From contig CAYYED010000044.1 of NCBI GenBank assembly GCA_964470785.1, positions 1 to 20,235 of the forward strand: a stretch of 20,235 nt of DNA, read 5' to 3'. The number at the start of each line of letters is the position of its first letter. The first letter of the stretch is position 1. Shown here in pieces: positions 12,591 to 18,971 of this stretch. The position numbers and the translations under genes were made by a program. A model generated the notes under the pieces. That model made no database searches and was not told where the DNA came from. It saw nothing but the letters and a program-made list of their open reading frames with translations. The stretch is from CAYYED01 sp964470785 (GTDB taxonomy: Bacteria; Patescibacteriota; Minisyncoccia; Minisyncoccales; PEYH01).

Positions 12591-12926
12591 TTACGGGAGA
12601 GGGGCACACTCTCTTATTCTGTCAGAAAGGAGTTTAGCATCTTCAACCATTTCTTCGAGGATTTTCAATGCTCGCTCCTTTGACACGAGCGTGCGCTTGC
12701 CGCCGCCATTAAGGCGGAAACTAAAGATGCCCTCGCCATTATCGTAAATAATATCAGGCGTCAATACGGCTTGACTGCCGTTGATCTCTATAGAAATCTT
12801 TAGTTGCGCTCGGACTCTCTTCAAGCGAGAAATGTCCTTCTTGGAGAGTCCACTAAGAATAATTTTGCCCGATTGCCCTAAATTTCGAACCTTCAAACCC
12901 GTAATTATCGTTGCTATTTCAGTCAT
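12591..12926 (-). CDS. Small hypothetical protein, 111 aa
   Basis: I do not recognise a family. The protein begins MTEIATIITGLKVRNLG and is a mixed alpha/beta sequence. It has alternating hydrophobic strands (LKISIEINGSQAVLTPDIIY, then GIFSFRLNG) and a charged C-terminal helix (RALKILEEMVEDAKLLSDRIRE). There is no signal peptide or membrane helix, so it should be cytoplasmic. The SD GGAGGGG, 4 bases before the ATG, is strong, unlike most genes here. The start codon overlaps the stop of a short upstream frame (ATGACTGA), suggesting coupling. Base composition is less AT-rich than in neighbouring genes. Open frames on the opposite strand are its shadows. Confidence 0.7.
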   Translation of the reverse strand: MTEIATIITGLKVRNLGQSGKIILSGLSKKDISRLKRVRAQLKISIEINGSQAVLTPDIIYDNGEGIFSFRLNGGGKRTLVSKERALKILEEMVEDAKLLSDRIRECAPLP

Positions 12927-13023
12927 AGACCCCTCCTATCATTTGGTGAATTACTTTACTTTCCTTAATTCTTTTGCGAAGAAAGAAGAAAGGAGGGGAC
13001 CTTTCTTTAGAACTGGGAAACAC
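12919..13023 (-). CDS. Possible 34-aa leader or small protein
   Basis: A GTG at 13023 follows a near-ideal SD (AAGGAGGTGA) at a spacing of about 7 bases. The frame runs 34 codons to a TGA that overlaps the ATG of the 111-aa gene. The peptide is basic with a PPFFFLRKR segment and resembles no family I know. The case rests on the SD, the promoter upstream and the stop-start overlap. The peptide may matter only for translational coupling. Confidence 0.4.
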   Translation of the reverse strand: MFPSSKERSPPFFFLRKRIKESKVIHQMIGGVYD

Positions 13024-13074
13024 TGATGTTTCACCTCCTTAAATAAGTTATCTGCGGCTTGAAATGCAATTTGT

Positions 13075-13103
13075 ATTATACATTATTATTTTTAAAAAAG
13101 CAA
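13075..13103 (-). promoter_or_regulatory. Promoter of the minus-strand small-gene pair
   Basis: On the minus strand TTGCTT (13103-13098), a 17-bp spacer and TATAAT (13080-13075). The SD of the 34-aa frame lies about 40 bp downstream. Confidence 0.7.
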
Positions 13104-13111
13104 TATTTTAC

Positions 13112-13362
13112 ACCCTTCCCCCTCCTTAATCCTCCCCCTCCTTTTGCGCAAGCGCGAAAAGGAGGGGGAGGAAACAGAGAAACCTTTACCCCCCCTTTTT
13201 TTTGGAAGGGGAGGAAATGGAAAAACCTTAATTCTCCTCCTCTTTTGGAGGGGGAGGAAACAGAGAAACCTTTACCCCCCCCTTTTTTTGGAGGGGGAGG
13301 AAATGGAAAAACCTTAATCCTCCCCCTTCCCTTGGGAAGGGGGAGGTAGGAGGGGGATGGGG
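13112..13362. repeat. Family B polypyrimidine/polypurine palindrome array
   Basis: About five CCTCCCC...GGGGAGG hairpin units are separated by alternating linkers, AAACAGAGAAACCTTTAC and AAATGGAAAAACCTTAAT. The linker GAAACAGAGAAACC recurs at 13171 and 13257, an 86-bp period. The last unit (13319-13362) has the same centre and outer arm as the rplJ-rplL copy. Long open frames on both strands are repeat artefacts. The rest of the 13027-13597 gap, 13363-13562, has only a small hairpin (GCAGTAA/TTACTGC near 13438-13460). Confidence 0.9.
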
Positions 13363-13562
13363 AAAGAAAGAGAGGCATTGTTAAAGCTAAGCAATTAAAA
13401 AATGAGTGTGAAAAAGAAGATAATTAATTTGGGGGGGCAGTAAGCTTGCTTTACTGCTCTTCTTGCTGCCCTATACAGCATTAATTTTGCTTATTTTTTT
13501 GTCCTGGTTTTTGAAATCAGGGTATTTGTTTTTGAATCCTTTTAGTTAGTGGAAAATTTGTT

Positions 13563-13591
13563 TTGTTGGTATTCAGTTTTTTTGCTATAAT
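13563..13591 (+). promoter_or_regulatory. Promoter of the membrane protein and ClpC-like operon
   Basis: TTGTTG (13563-13568), a 17-bp spacer ending TGC (extended -10) and TATAAT (13586-13591). The ATG at 13598 is only six bases after the -10 box, which predicts a leaderless mRNA. Confidence 0.8.
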
Positions 13592-13597
13592 ACATCA

Positions 13598-13981
13598 ATG
13601 GCACAGCCATTGGTTATTCAATATCTTGTCTGGCATTTTTTTGATGTTCCCAAAGAGATAGCAAAAATATGGAAAAACTATCTCTGTTTTGGCTTTAATC
13701 TTTTTTCTATCGGAGCGCTTTTGAAAACATTATTTGCGCCCTGGCACCAATACCAATGGTCTTATGGCAGGGGATTCAGTTTTTCCAGATATGCCGAGGT
13801 TTTTATTTCTAATGCATTCAGTCGTTTTATCGGCGCTTTTATAAGGACTATTCTGATAATTATTGGCATTGCTTTTGAAATAATCATTTTCTTTTTAGGA
13901 GGAATATTGTTTTTATCATGGCTGTTCTTGCCGGCTTTTTTGGCAGGGGCATTTATTTTTTCCATTAAACTGCTGTTTTAA
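13598..13981 (+). CDS. Small conserved CPR membrane protein, partner of the ClpC-like ATPase
   Basis: This 127-aa protein has an amphipathic N-terminal half with an aromatic-rich segment, LLKTLFAPWHQYQWSYGRGF (residues 41-60). Two adjacent membrane helices follow at about 80-101 and 102-124. I recall similar proteins with the LFAPW...YGRGF-type segment next to Clp-like genes in other CPR genomes, but no function is known. Its stop overlaps the next start (TAATG at 13979-13983), so the two are coupled and probably form a complex in the membrane. No SD is present; the promoter suggests leaderless translation. Confidence 0.8.
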   Translation: MAQPLVIQYLVWHFFDVPKEIAKIWKNYLCFGFNLFSIGALLKTLFAPWHQYQWSYGRGFSFSRYAEVFISNAFSRFIGAFIRTILIIIGIAFEIIIFFLGGILFLSWLFLPAFLAGAFIFSIKLLF

Positions 13982-16530
13982 TGATTAATTTTGATTTTCA
14001 GTCATCAGGAATTTATAAAGCGGTTAGGATTAGTAAAAACCCTATTTTTAAATCCTTTAAGTTTTTTAAAATCCTTTTTTTATTAGGCGCTTTTGGGTTT
14101 TTTCTTTTATTTATTATAAACTCTTTTGCCAGCGGCTCTCTGGCAGAGCATTTTGTCTTGCTCGGTTTTGCCGTGATCTTTTTGGCTTTTGCCATTATCT
14201 TTTTTCTTGGTGACGGTTTTTTTAGGACTAAAGTAAAAAAACCGCAGCTGCCTGAAATAAATCCTGCTGTTAATTTAGCAGAGTTCTTGAGTTTTGAAAC
14301 GGCCAAAGCGCTTTATGACGCTATTGCCCATTGCAAAAAGAGAAATATCTTTCCAATTAATCCCACTATTTTTCTTTATTTTCTCTTAAAACAAAATCCG
14401 GATATTTCTTTTGTTCTCCATCGTTTACTGCTTAGTGTAGAGGAAATCAACAAGGAACAGGAAAAATACTTTGCTCCTCAAAAATTTCAAGATACGCTTA
14501 GCCAAGGCATTTATTCAGAAAAATTTGAGCAATCCATAGAAGAAGCCATAGAAGTTATTAAAAATAATAAACATCAGCGAATTGAAAAAGGGGATATGGT
14601 ACAGGCGCTGGTGATGCACGAACCGGTTATCGGCGCTTTTTTGCTGGAAGCCGATTTAAGGCCGGAAGATGTCAGAAATTTAATTTCTTGGCAGGAAAAG
14701 CAGAAACAAAAACAGGAAAAGGAAAAAAGATTCTGGGAATATGAAAATTTAATGAAAGCAGGAAGCATTGGCCGGGGTTGGTCAGCGGGCTATAGTTTAA
14801 TTTTTGACCAATATTCGTTAAATTGGAATTTCCAAGCCCAAAGAGAAGAGGTCATCAGCCAAGAGTTTGCTTATCAGGATGAAATTGAACAGGCAGAGAG
14901 CATTCTTTCCAGCCCTAATATTAATAATGTTCTTTTAATAGGAGAGCCGGGAGTGGGAATGAAAAATATAGTTAAAGCCATTGCTCTTAAAAGCAGCAGG
15001 GGGCAAAGTTCTCCCCAAATTAATTATCAAAGGGTTTTAGAATTGCGCATTCCTCAAATGCTTGCCCATTTAAAAGACCCGGAGGAAGTAGAGCAGTCCT
15101 TAGATGCTGTTTTTAGAGAAGTGGAGCAGACCGGAAATATTATTTTAGTAATAGATGATTTTCATAATTATATGGCTACCGAAGGAGCCCCCGGCACCAT
15201 AGACATTACCGGAATGCTGGCTTCTTACCTTAATTTGCCCCAATTTCAAGTTATTGCCATTACAAGTTATGCCGGGCTCCATAAAAAAATTGAACAAAAT
15301 CCTTCTATTTTAAATATGTTTTCCAAGGTAGAGGTAAAAGAGCCCACTCCAAGTCAAACTCTTAGAATGCTTCAGGACTTGGTGCCGGGATTAGAGGCGA
15401 AATATAATAAGATTATCAGTTATCCGGCGCTGGAACACGTTGTTGATCTTACGGGCAGATATATTTCTAATGTGCCTTTTCCTAAAAAAGCCAGAGAAGC
15501 ACTGGAAGAAACAGTGGTTCTTTTTGCCGCTTCCAAAGAAAAATGGATTTTACCCATTCATATTGATCAACTTATTTCCAAAAAAACAGAAATTCCGGTC
15601 GGCAAATTAGAGGAAAAAGAAAAAGAAACGCTTCTTCAATTAGAGGAATTGATACATCAAAGAATTATTAATCAGGAAGAAGCAGTTACCGAGGTTTCTG
15701 CTGCTTTGCGCCGGGCAAGAGCCCAATTGCAAGTAAAACAGGGGCCTATGGGCGGTTTTCTGTTTTTAGGGCCGACGGGCGTGGGGAAAACAGAAACATC
15801 TAAGGCATTGGCAGATATTTATTTTGGTTCAGAAAAGAATATAATACGTTTAGATATGTCCGAGTTTCAGTCAGTAGCAGACATTCCTCGGATTATCGGC
15901 GGTCCGGGAGAAACAGGGCTTTTAACCACGCCGGTACGGGAAAATCCTTTTTCCTTAGTGCTTTTAGACGAAGTGGAAAAAGCCCATCTTAATGTTTTGA
16001 ACCTATTTTTACAGGTCTTAGACGAAGGACACATTACTGACGGGATGGGCAGAAAAGTGGACTTTTCCCATACTATTATTATTTGCACTTCCAATGCCGG
16101 ATATGAAATAATTTTACAAGCGCTTAAAGAAAATTCCAATTTTGATACTATTAAGAAAAAACTTTTAGATTATTTATTTGAAAAAGCCATTTTTCGTCCC
16201 GAACTTATTAATAGGTTTGACGCTGTAGTTATTTTTAAGCCCTTAAGCAGGCAAAACCTTTTAGACATTGCTCATTTAATGCTGAAAAAAATAGAAAAAG
16301 GCCTGGCAGAAAAATACATTGAATTTGTTATTACCGAGGAATTAAAGGAAAGAGTGGTTGACTTGGGTTATGATATTACTTTTGGCGCCAGAAATCTTAA
16401 AAGAATGATTCAAGAAAAAGTGGAAGACCCTTTGGCAGAGGCATTGTTAAGAGGGGATATTAAAAAAGGGGATGTTATAGAAGTAAGTCCTCATAAATTT
16501 AAAGTAAGGAAAGCAAAAGGTCGAACATGA
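13981..16530 (+). CDS. Membrane-anchored ClpC-like AAA+ ATPase with degenerate first ATPase site
   Basis: This 849-aa protein has two N-terminal membrane helices (about residues 28-48 and 56-78), a Clp-N-like helical region (about 95-240) and two AAA+ modules. In the first, Walker A reads GEPGVGMKN (321-329), with Met at the catalytic Lys position. Walker B ends IDD (391-393) rather than DE, so hydrolysis there is doubtful. In the second, GPTGVGKT (597-604), LLDE (661-664), the Arg finger region RPELINR (739-745) and sensor 2 GARNLKR (802-808) are intact. The segment before the second Walker B (GGPGETGLLTTPVREN) lacks the GYVGYEEGG aromatic pore loop of ClpB and ClpC. No VGF/IGF-like ClpP loop is seen. 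It may therefore remodel membrane or envelope proteins without ClpP. It is coupled to the 127-aa membrane protein. Confidence 0.9.
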   Translation: MINFDFQSSGIYKAVRISKNPIFKSFKFFKILFLLGAFGFFLLFIINSFASGSLAEHFVLLGFAVIFLAFAIIFFLGDGFFRTKVKKPQLPEINPAVNLAEFLSFETAKALYDAIAHCKKRNIFPINPTIFLYFLLKQNPDISFVLHRLLLSVEEINKEQEKYFAPQKFQDTLSQGIYSEKFEQSIEEAIEVIKNNKHQRIEKGDMVQALVMHEPVIGAFLLEADLRPEDVRNLISWQEKQKQKQEKEKRFWEYENLMKAGSIGRGWSAGYSLIFDQYSLNWNFQAQREEVISQEFAYQDEIEQAESILSSPNINNVLLIGEPGVGMKNIVKAIALKSSRGQSSPQINYQRVLELRIPQMLAHLKDPEEVEQSLDAVFREVEQTGNIILVIDDFHNYMATEGAPGTIDITGMLASYLNLPQFQVIAITSYAGLHKKIEQNPSILNMFSKVEVKEPTPSQTLRMLQDLVPGLEAKYNKIISYPALEHVVDLTGRYISNVPFPKKAREALEETVVLFAASKEKWILPIHIDQLISKKTEIPVGKLEEKEKETLLQLEELIHQRIINQEEAVTEVSAALRRARAQLQVKQGPMGGFLFLGPTGVGKTETSKALADIYFGSEKNIIRLDMSEFQSVADIPRIIGGPGETGLLTTPVRENPFSLVLLDEVEKAHLNVLNLFLQVLDEGHITDGMGRKVDFSHTIIICTSNAGYEIILQALKENSNFDTIKKKLLDYLFEKAIFRPELINRFDAVVIFKPLSRQNLLDIAHLMLKKIEKGLAEKYIEFVITEELKERVVDLGYDITFGARNLKRMIQEKVEDPLAEALLRGDIKKGDVIEVSPHKFKVRKAKGRT

Positions 16531-16542
16531 TATATGATGAAC

Positions 16543-16596
16543 GCACGATTTTGCACAAGATGAACACAAGATTATCTTGCGATTATCGTGCTTTTT
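16543..16596 (+). terminator. Intrinsic terminator after the ClpC-like gene
   Basis: GCACGAT (16543-16549) pairs with ATCGTGC (16585-16591), with inner CAAGAT/ATCTTG, followed by five Ts. It separates the operon from the next gene. Confidence 0.7.
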
Positions 16597-16632
16597 ATCT
16601 TATGTTAATCATTAAAAAAAATATAAAAAAAT

Positions 16633-17928
16633 ATGAATGAAGAAAATCAGCCAAATATACCTCAACAAGGCGGTTTTGTCGGGTCTTCGGGCATGGGAAT
16701 CCAGTCGCCCCCGAAATCGTCTAATAAAAAAATAGTTATTGGAATTATACTCGGAATAATAGTAATTTTTATTGGCGCTGTAGCTGTTTTGGCTGCCAGA
16801 ATTTGGGACCCTACATGGAGTCCGTTTAGGTCTTCGCCAGAAACAGTAGTGCATAAAGCATTTTCCAAAATGGCAGAAGTTGATGCAATGCATTCTAAAT
16901 TAACCCTTAAGGGCGAGATAAGAAGTCCCGAGGGGGCAGGAAGTTTTAGCTTAGTTGCAGAAGGAGATAGTGATAGCACCGACCCGAAAGAGCTAAAATC
17001 CCAATCTGTATTTGACTTTTCATTGAACATTCAAGGCGTAAAAATGTTCTTTGTCGGAGAGGCGCGCGCTATAGGCGAAGCATTGTATTTTAAAATAGAT
17101 ACCGTTCCTTTGCCCATTACTGCTTTTTTGTCAAAGGCAGGCATAGATTTGGACCAGTGGAAGGGAAAGTGGATTAGTTTTGATCCCAAGGACTTGGGAA
17201 TGTCTATAGGCCCTGATTCTGAAGAGATGATAGAGATAGAAAAAGAAATTTTGGAATTGTTAACAAAATATCCGGTCCTGCAGGCTAAGCAAGAATTTTC
17301 CGATAAAAGCATTGAAGGCAAAAAAATGTATCATTATCTACTTACTCTGGATCCGGAGAACACCAAGTATTTTATGGCAGATTTTATAGAATCAATAGGG
17401 CAATCAATGGGCTCAATGTATAGCGGAATAAGCACGGAAGAAACACAGAAAATTGACGAGGCAATGGATGAAATGTTTGAAGTTTTAGGAGAGGTTGACT
17501 TTGAAATTTATATTGGCAAAAAGGATTTCTTGATTTATAAGGTTGCAGGGGAAAAGCTTATTGAAATTCCAGATGAGCCATCCAGGCCGGGCGGGGAAGT
17601 TGATTTAAATTTTCAATTAGAATCATCGCGATTTAATCAGCCAATAGACATTCAAGCGCCGGAACAATCCACAAGCATTTTAGAATTATTCGGTCCTTTG
17701 ATGCAAATGTCTATGGGAATGAACCAAGCCGGAGCTGATGCACGGATTAAATCAGATGTTATACAACTACGAACGGAGGCAGAATTGATTTATGCAGATT
17801 ATGGAAATTATGATAATTTATGTATAGGAGGCGGGTTAAACAGAGATCATTCAACAATGATAGCGGACATAGAAAACGATATTAAAACCCAGCAAAAAGG
17901 AACGCTTGCCCTAAGCTGCTATGCGTAG
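16633..17928 (+). CDS. Membrane-anchored extracytoplasmic protein with a pilin-like C-terminus, truncated by TAG
   Basis: The 431-aa product has a Pro/Gln-rich cytoplasmic N-terminus, one membrane helix (about residues 33-55) and a large outer domain. Residues about 70-340 look like a lipoprotein-type beta-rich domain (MHSKLTLKGEIRSPEG, then YFKIDTVPLP and WKGKWISFDP), reminiscent of LppX/DUF-type folds; this is a weak call. From about residue 368 (ARIKSDVIQLRTEAELIYADYGNYDNLC) it resembles the C-terminus of CPR type IV pilin-like proteins. The TAG at 17926-17928 comes in the middle of that unit, and the same frame continues to 18063. No SD precedes the ATG at 16633. Confidence 0.8.
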   Translation: MNEENQPNIPQQGGFVGSSGMGIQSPPKSSNKKIVIGIILGIIVIFIGAVAVLAARIWDPTWSPFRSSPETVVHKAFSKMAEVDAMHSKLTLKGEIRSPEGAGSFSLVAEGDSDSTDPKELKSQSVFDFSLNIQGVKMFFVGEARAIGEALYFKIDTVPLPITAFLSKAGIDLDQWKGKWISFDPKDLGMSIGPDSEEMIEIEKEILELLTKYPVLQAKQEFSDKSIEGKKMYHYLLTLDPENTKYFMADFIESIGQSMGSMYSGISTEETQKIDEAMDEMFEVLGEVDFEIYIGKKDFLIYKVAGEKLIEIPDEPSRPGGEVDLNFQLESSRFNQPIDIQAPEQSTSILELFGPLMQMSMGMNQAGADARIKSDVIQLRTEAELIYADYGNYDNLCIGGGLNRDHSTMIADIENDIKTQQKGTLALSCYA

Positions 17929-18063
17929 CAGAGCGACTATTGTTTGTCTGCCCGACTTACCGGAGACCCTAATCATAATCAGTGGTTTTGTGTAGATAGT
18001 ACGGGCAGAGCTCTTGAAACCATGGGTAATACTTGTAATTTTGTTTCTTTATCTTGCGAATAA
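17929..18063 (+). pseudogene. In-frame C-terminal remainder of the 16633 gene after TAG
   Basis: Past the amber codon the same frame gives 44 residues to TAA 18061-18063, including YCLSARLTG and NQWFCVDSTG and ending CNFVSLSCE. The Cys pattern and the WFCVDSTG phrase are what I expect at the end of CPR pilin-like proteins, so this is the natural C-terminus. Full length would be 476 codons including the stop position. Confidence 0.75.
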
Positions 18064-18109
18064 TTTAAAAATGGACATAGAGGACAGCATGGGGGATAAG
18101 ACGGACAAA

Positions 18110-18156
18110 GCGGACAAAACAAAGCGAACACTCATTGTCCGCTTTGTTTTGTCCGC
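18110..18156. repeat. Perfect 17-bp stem hairpin
   Basis: GCGGACAAAACAAAGCG (18110-18126) is perfectly complementary to CGCTTTGTTTTGTCCGC (18140-18156). A related ACGGACAAAG precedes it at 18101. There is no T-run, and the terminator at 18164-18195 follows. Confidence 0.85.
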
Positions 18157-18163
18157 AATATAA

Positions 18164-18195
18164 AGATGCAGAAGCCCGGCCTCCGCATCTTTTTT
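18164..18195 (+). terminator. Intrinsic terminator
   Basis: AGATGC at 18164-18169 and GCATCT at 18185-18190 enclose a GC-rich inner part with one or two mismatches, followed by a run of Ts. It would end the 16633 transcript just before the next promoter. Confidence 0.65.
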
Positions 18196-18199
18196 GCTA

Positions 18200-18228
18200 T
18201 TGACAAAATTTTGGAATAATGCTATATT
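18200..18228 (+). promoter_or_regulatory. Promoter of the 160-aa secreted protein gene
   Basis: A perfect TTGACA (18200-18205), a 17-bp spacer ending TGC (extended -10) and TATATT (18223-18228). The SD AAGGAGG lies about 20 bp downstream. Confidence 0.85.
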
Positions 18229-18258
18229 TGAAATAATCTGAAAGTTAAGGAGGAAGTT

Positions 18259-18741
18259 ATGCGAAGAATAATTGTCTTTGCAGTCGTGGTAGTACTGGCG
18301 GGCGCGGTTGTTTGTGCCCAAGAGAGAATGACGGAGCCGGAGGTTATGAACATCCTTCGGCAAACTTATCCCTACGCTGCCAGAACACACGGAGGGCTTC
18401 GAGTTTCTCTTTCAGAGAGCGGGAACTTTGTAGCCCTTCCAGCTGCTGATATTCAGAGGGAGATAGATCACCTGCTATCTGGAATTGGTAAGCTGGCGCC
18501 GCAAGACGTAACGCGACTACTGTTGGGCAGCTTTGCAGACGGATTGCCATGGAAACAGGTGCCAATCGGGCTTGCGGTCAACCCTCAGACAGAGGAGACT
18601 GACACGATTTACGTCACCAAGGAACGAGGGGTGGGAGTATTATATCGTGTCTATTATGACCTCTCAACACGGAAATATTTTCACCAGAGGGTTTACTGCG
18701 ATGAGGACATTCGTCTCGTGGTCATTTTTGGCGGCGACTAG
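18259..18741 (+). CDS. Secreted hypothetical protein, 160 aa
   Basis: The N-terminus MRRIIVFAVVVVLAGAVVCAQE is a textbook Sec signal peptide with a likely cleavage after VCA, leaving a mature protein of about 140 residues. No lipobox is present, since Cys is followed by Ala at the cleavage site. I recognise no family. The mature part is a mixed alpha/beta sequence with one Cys near the C-terminus and ends VVIFGGD. The SD AAGGAGG, 6 bases before the ATG, is strong. Codon use is more balanced and less AT-rich than in the neighbours. Promoter, gene and downstream hairpin form a self-contained unit, like the minus-strand unit at 12492-13103, which may mean recent acquisition. Confidence 0.75.
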   Translation: MRRIIVFAVVVVLAGAVVCAQERMTEPEVMNILRQTYPYAARTHGGLRVSLSESGNFVALPAADIQREIDHLLSGIGKLAPQDVTRLLLGSFADGLPWKQVPIGLAVNPQTEETDTIYVTKERGVGVLYRVYYDLSTRKYFHQRVYCDEDIRLVVIFGGD

Positions 18742-18768
18742 CCGCCCGGATAGAGTCTAGGAGGGAAT

Positions 18769-18808
18769 GGCGCAGGGTGTATCCGCATCGCGGACAACGC
18801 CCTGCGCC
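18769..18808 (+). terminator. Strong hairpin after the secreted protein gene
   Basis: GGCGCAGGGTGT (18769-18780) pairs with ACGCCCTGCGCC (18797-18808) with one wobble, and an inner CCGC-ATC-GCGG extends it. It is followed by an A/T-rich but not T-only stretch, so termination efficiency is uncertain. Confidence 0.6.
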
Positions 18809-18835
18809 TCATATATTATAAAATTACAAAAACGC

Positions 18836-18864
18836 TTGACATTTTTTTTGAAAAAGTACAAGAT
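18836..18864 (+). promoter_or_regulatory. Possible promoter of the surface protein gene
   Basis: TTGACA (18836-18841) is perfect, but the -10 at 17-bp spacing is only CAAGAT. A small repeat-like hairpin (ACCCC/GGGGT, about 18930-18949) lies between it and the gene. Confidence 0.4.
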
Positions 18865-18971
18865 TTAAAAATAATAGAAAATCAACAATCAATAATCAAT
18901 AATTAATAATTTAAAGACGAGATCCTTCACCCCTCGTAAGCTCGGGGTTTGTGTGACCGTCATTTAATTTT

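Noticed and set aside
12532..13026. Plus-strand open frames at 12532-12747 and 12781-13026
   Set aside because: They are antisense to the 111-aa gene, which has a strong SD, promoter and coupled start. The plus-strand frames have none.
13059..13378. Open frames in the polypurine/polypyrimidine array, both strands
   Set aside because: They encode only Pro/Phe or Gly/Lys low-complexity repeats from the palindromes.
1830..17928. Stop-codon reassignment as the explanation for the in-frame TAA and TAG
   Set aside because: Most genes end at TAA and the FtsX-like gene ends at TAG, so neither is a general sense codon. CPR code 25 concerns TGA, and the Pcm-like and ClpC-like genes end at TGA.
18067..18163. 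A 30-codon frame over the 18110-18156 hairpin
   Set aside because: It has no SD, overlaps a perfect hairpin, and its peptide is dictated by the inverted repeat.
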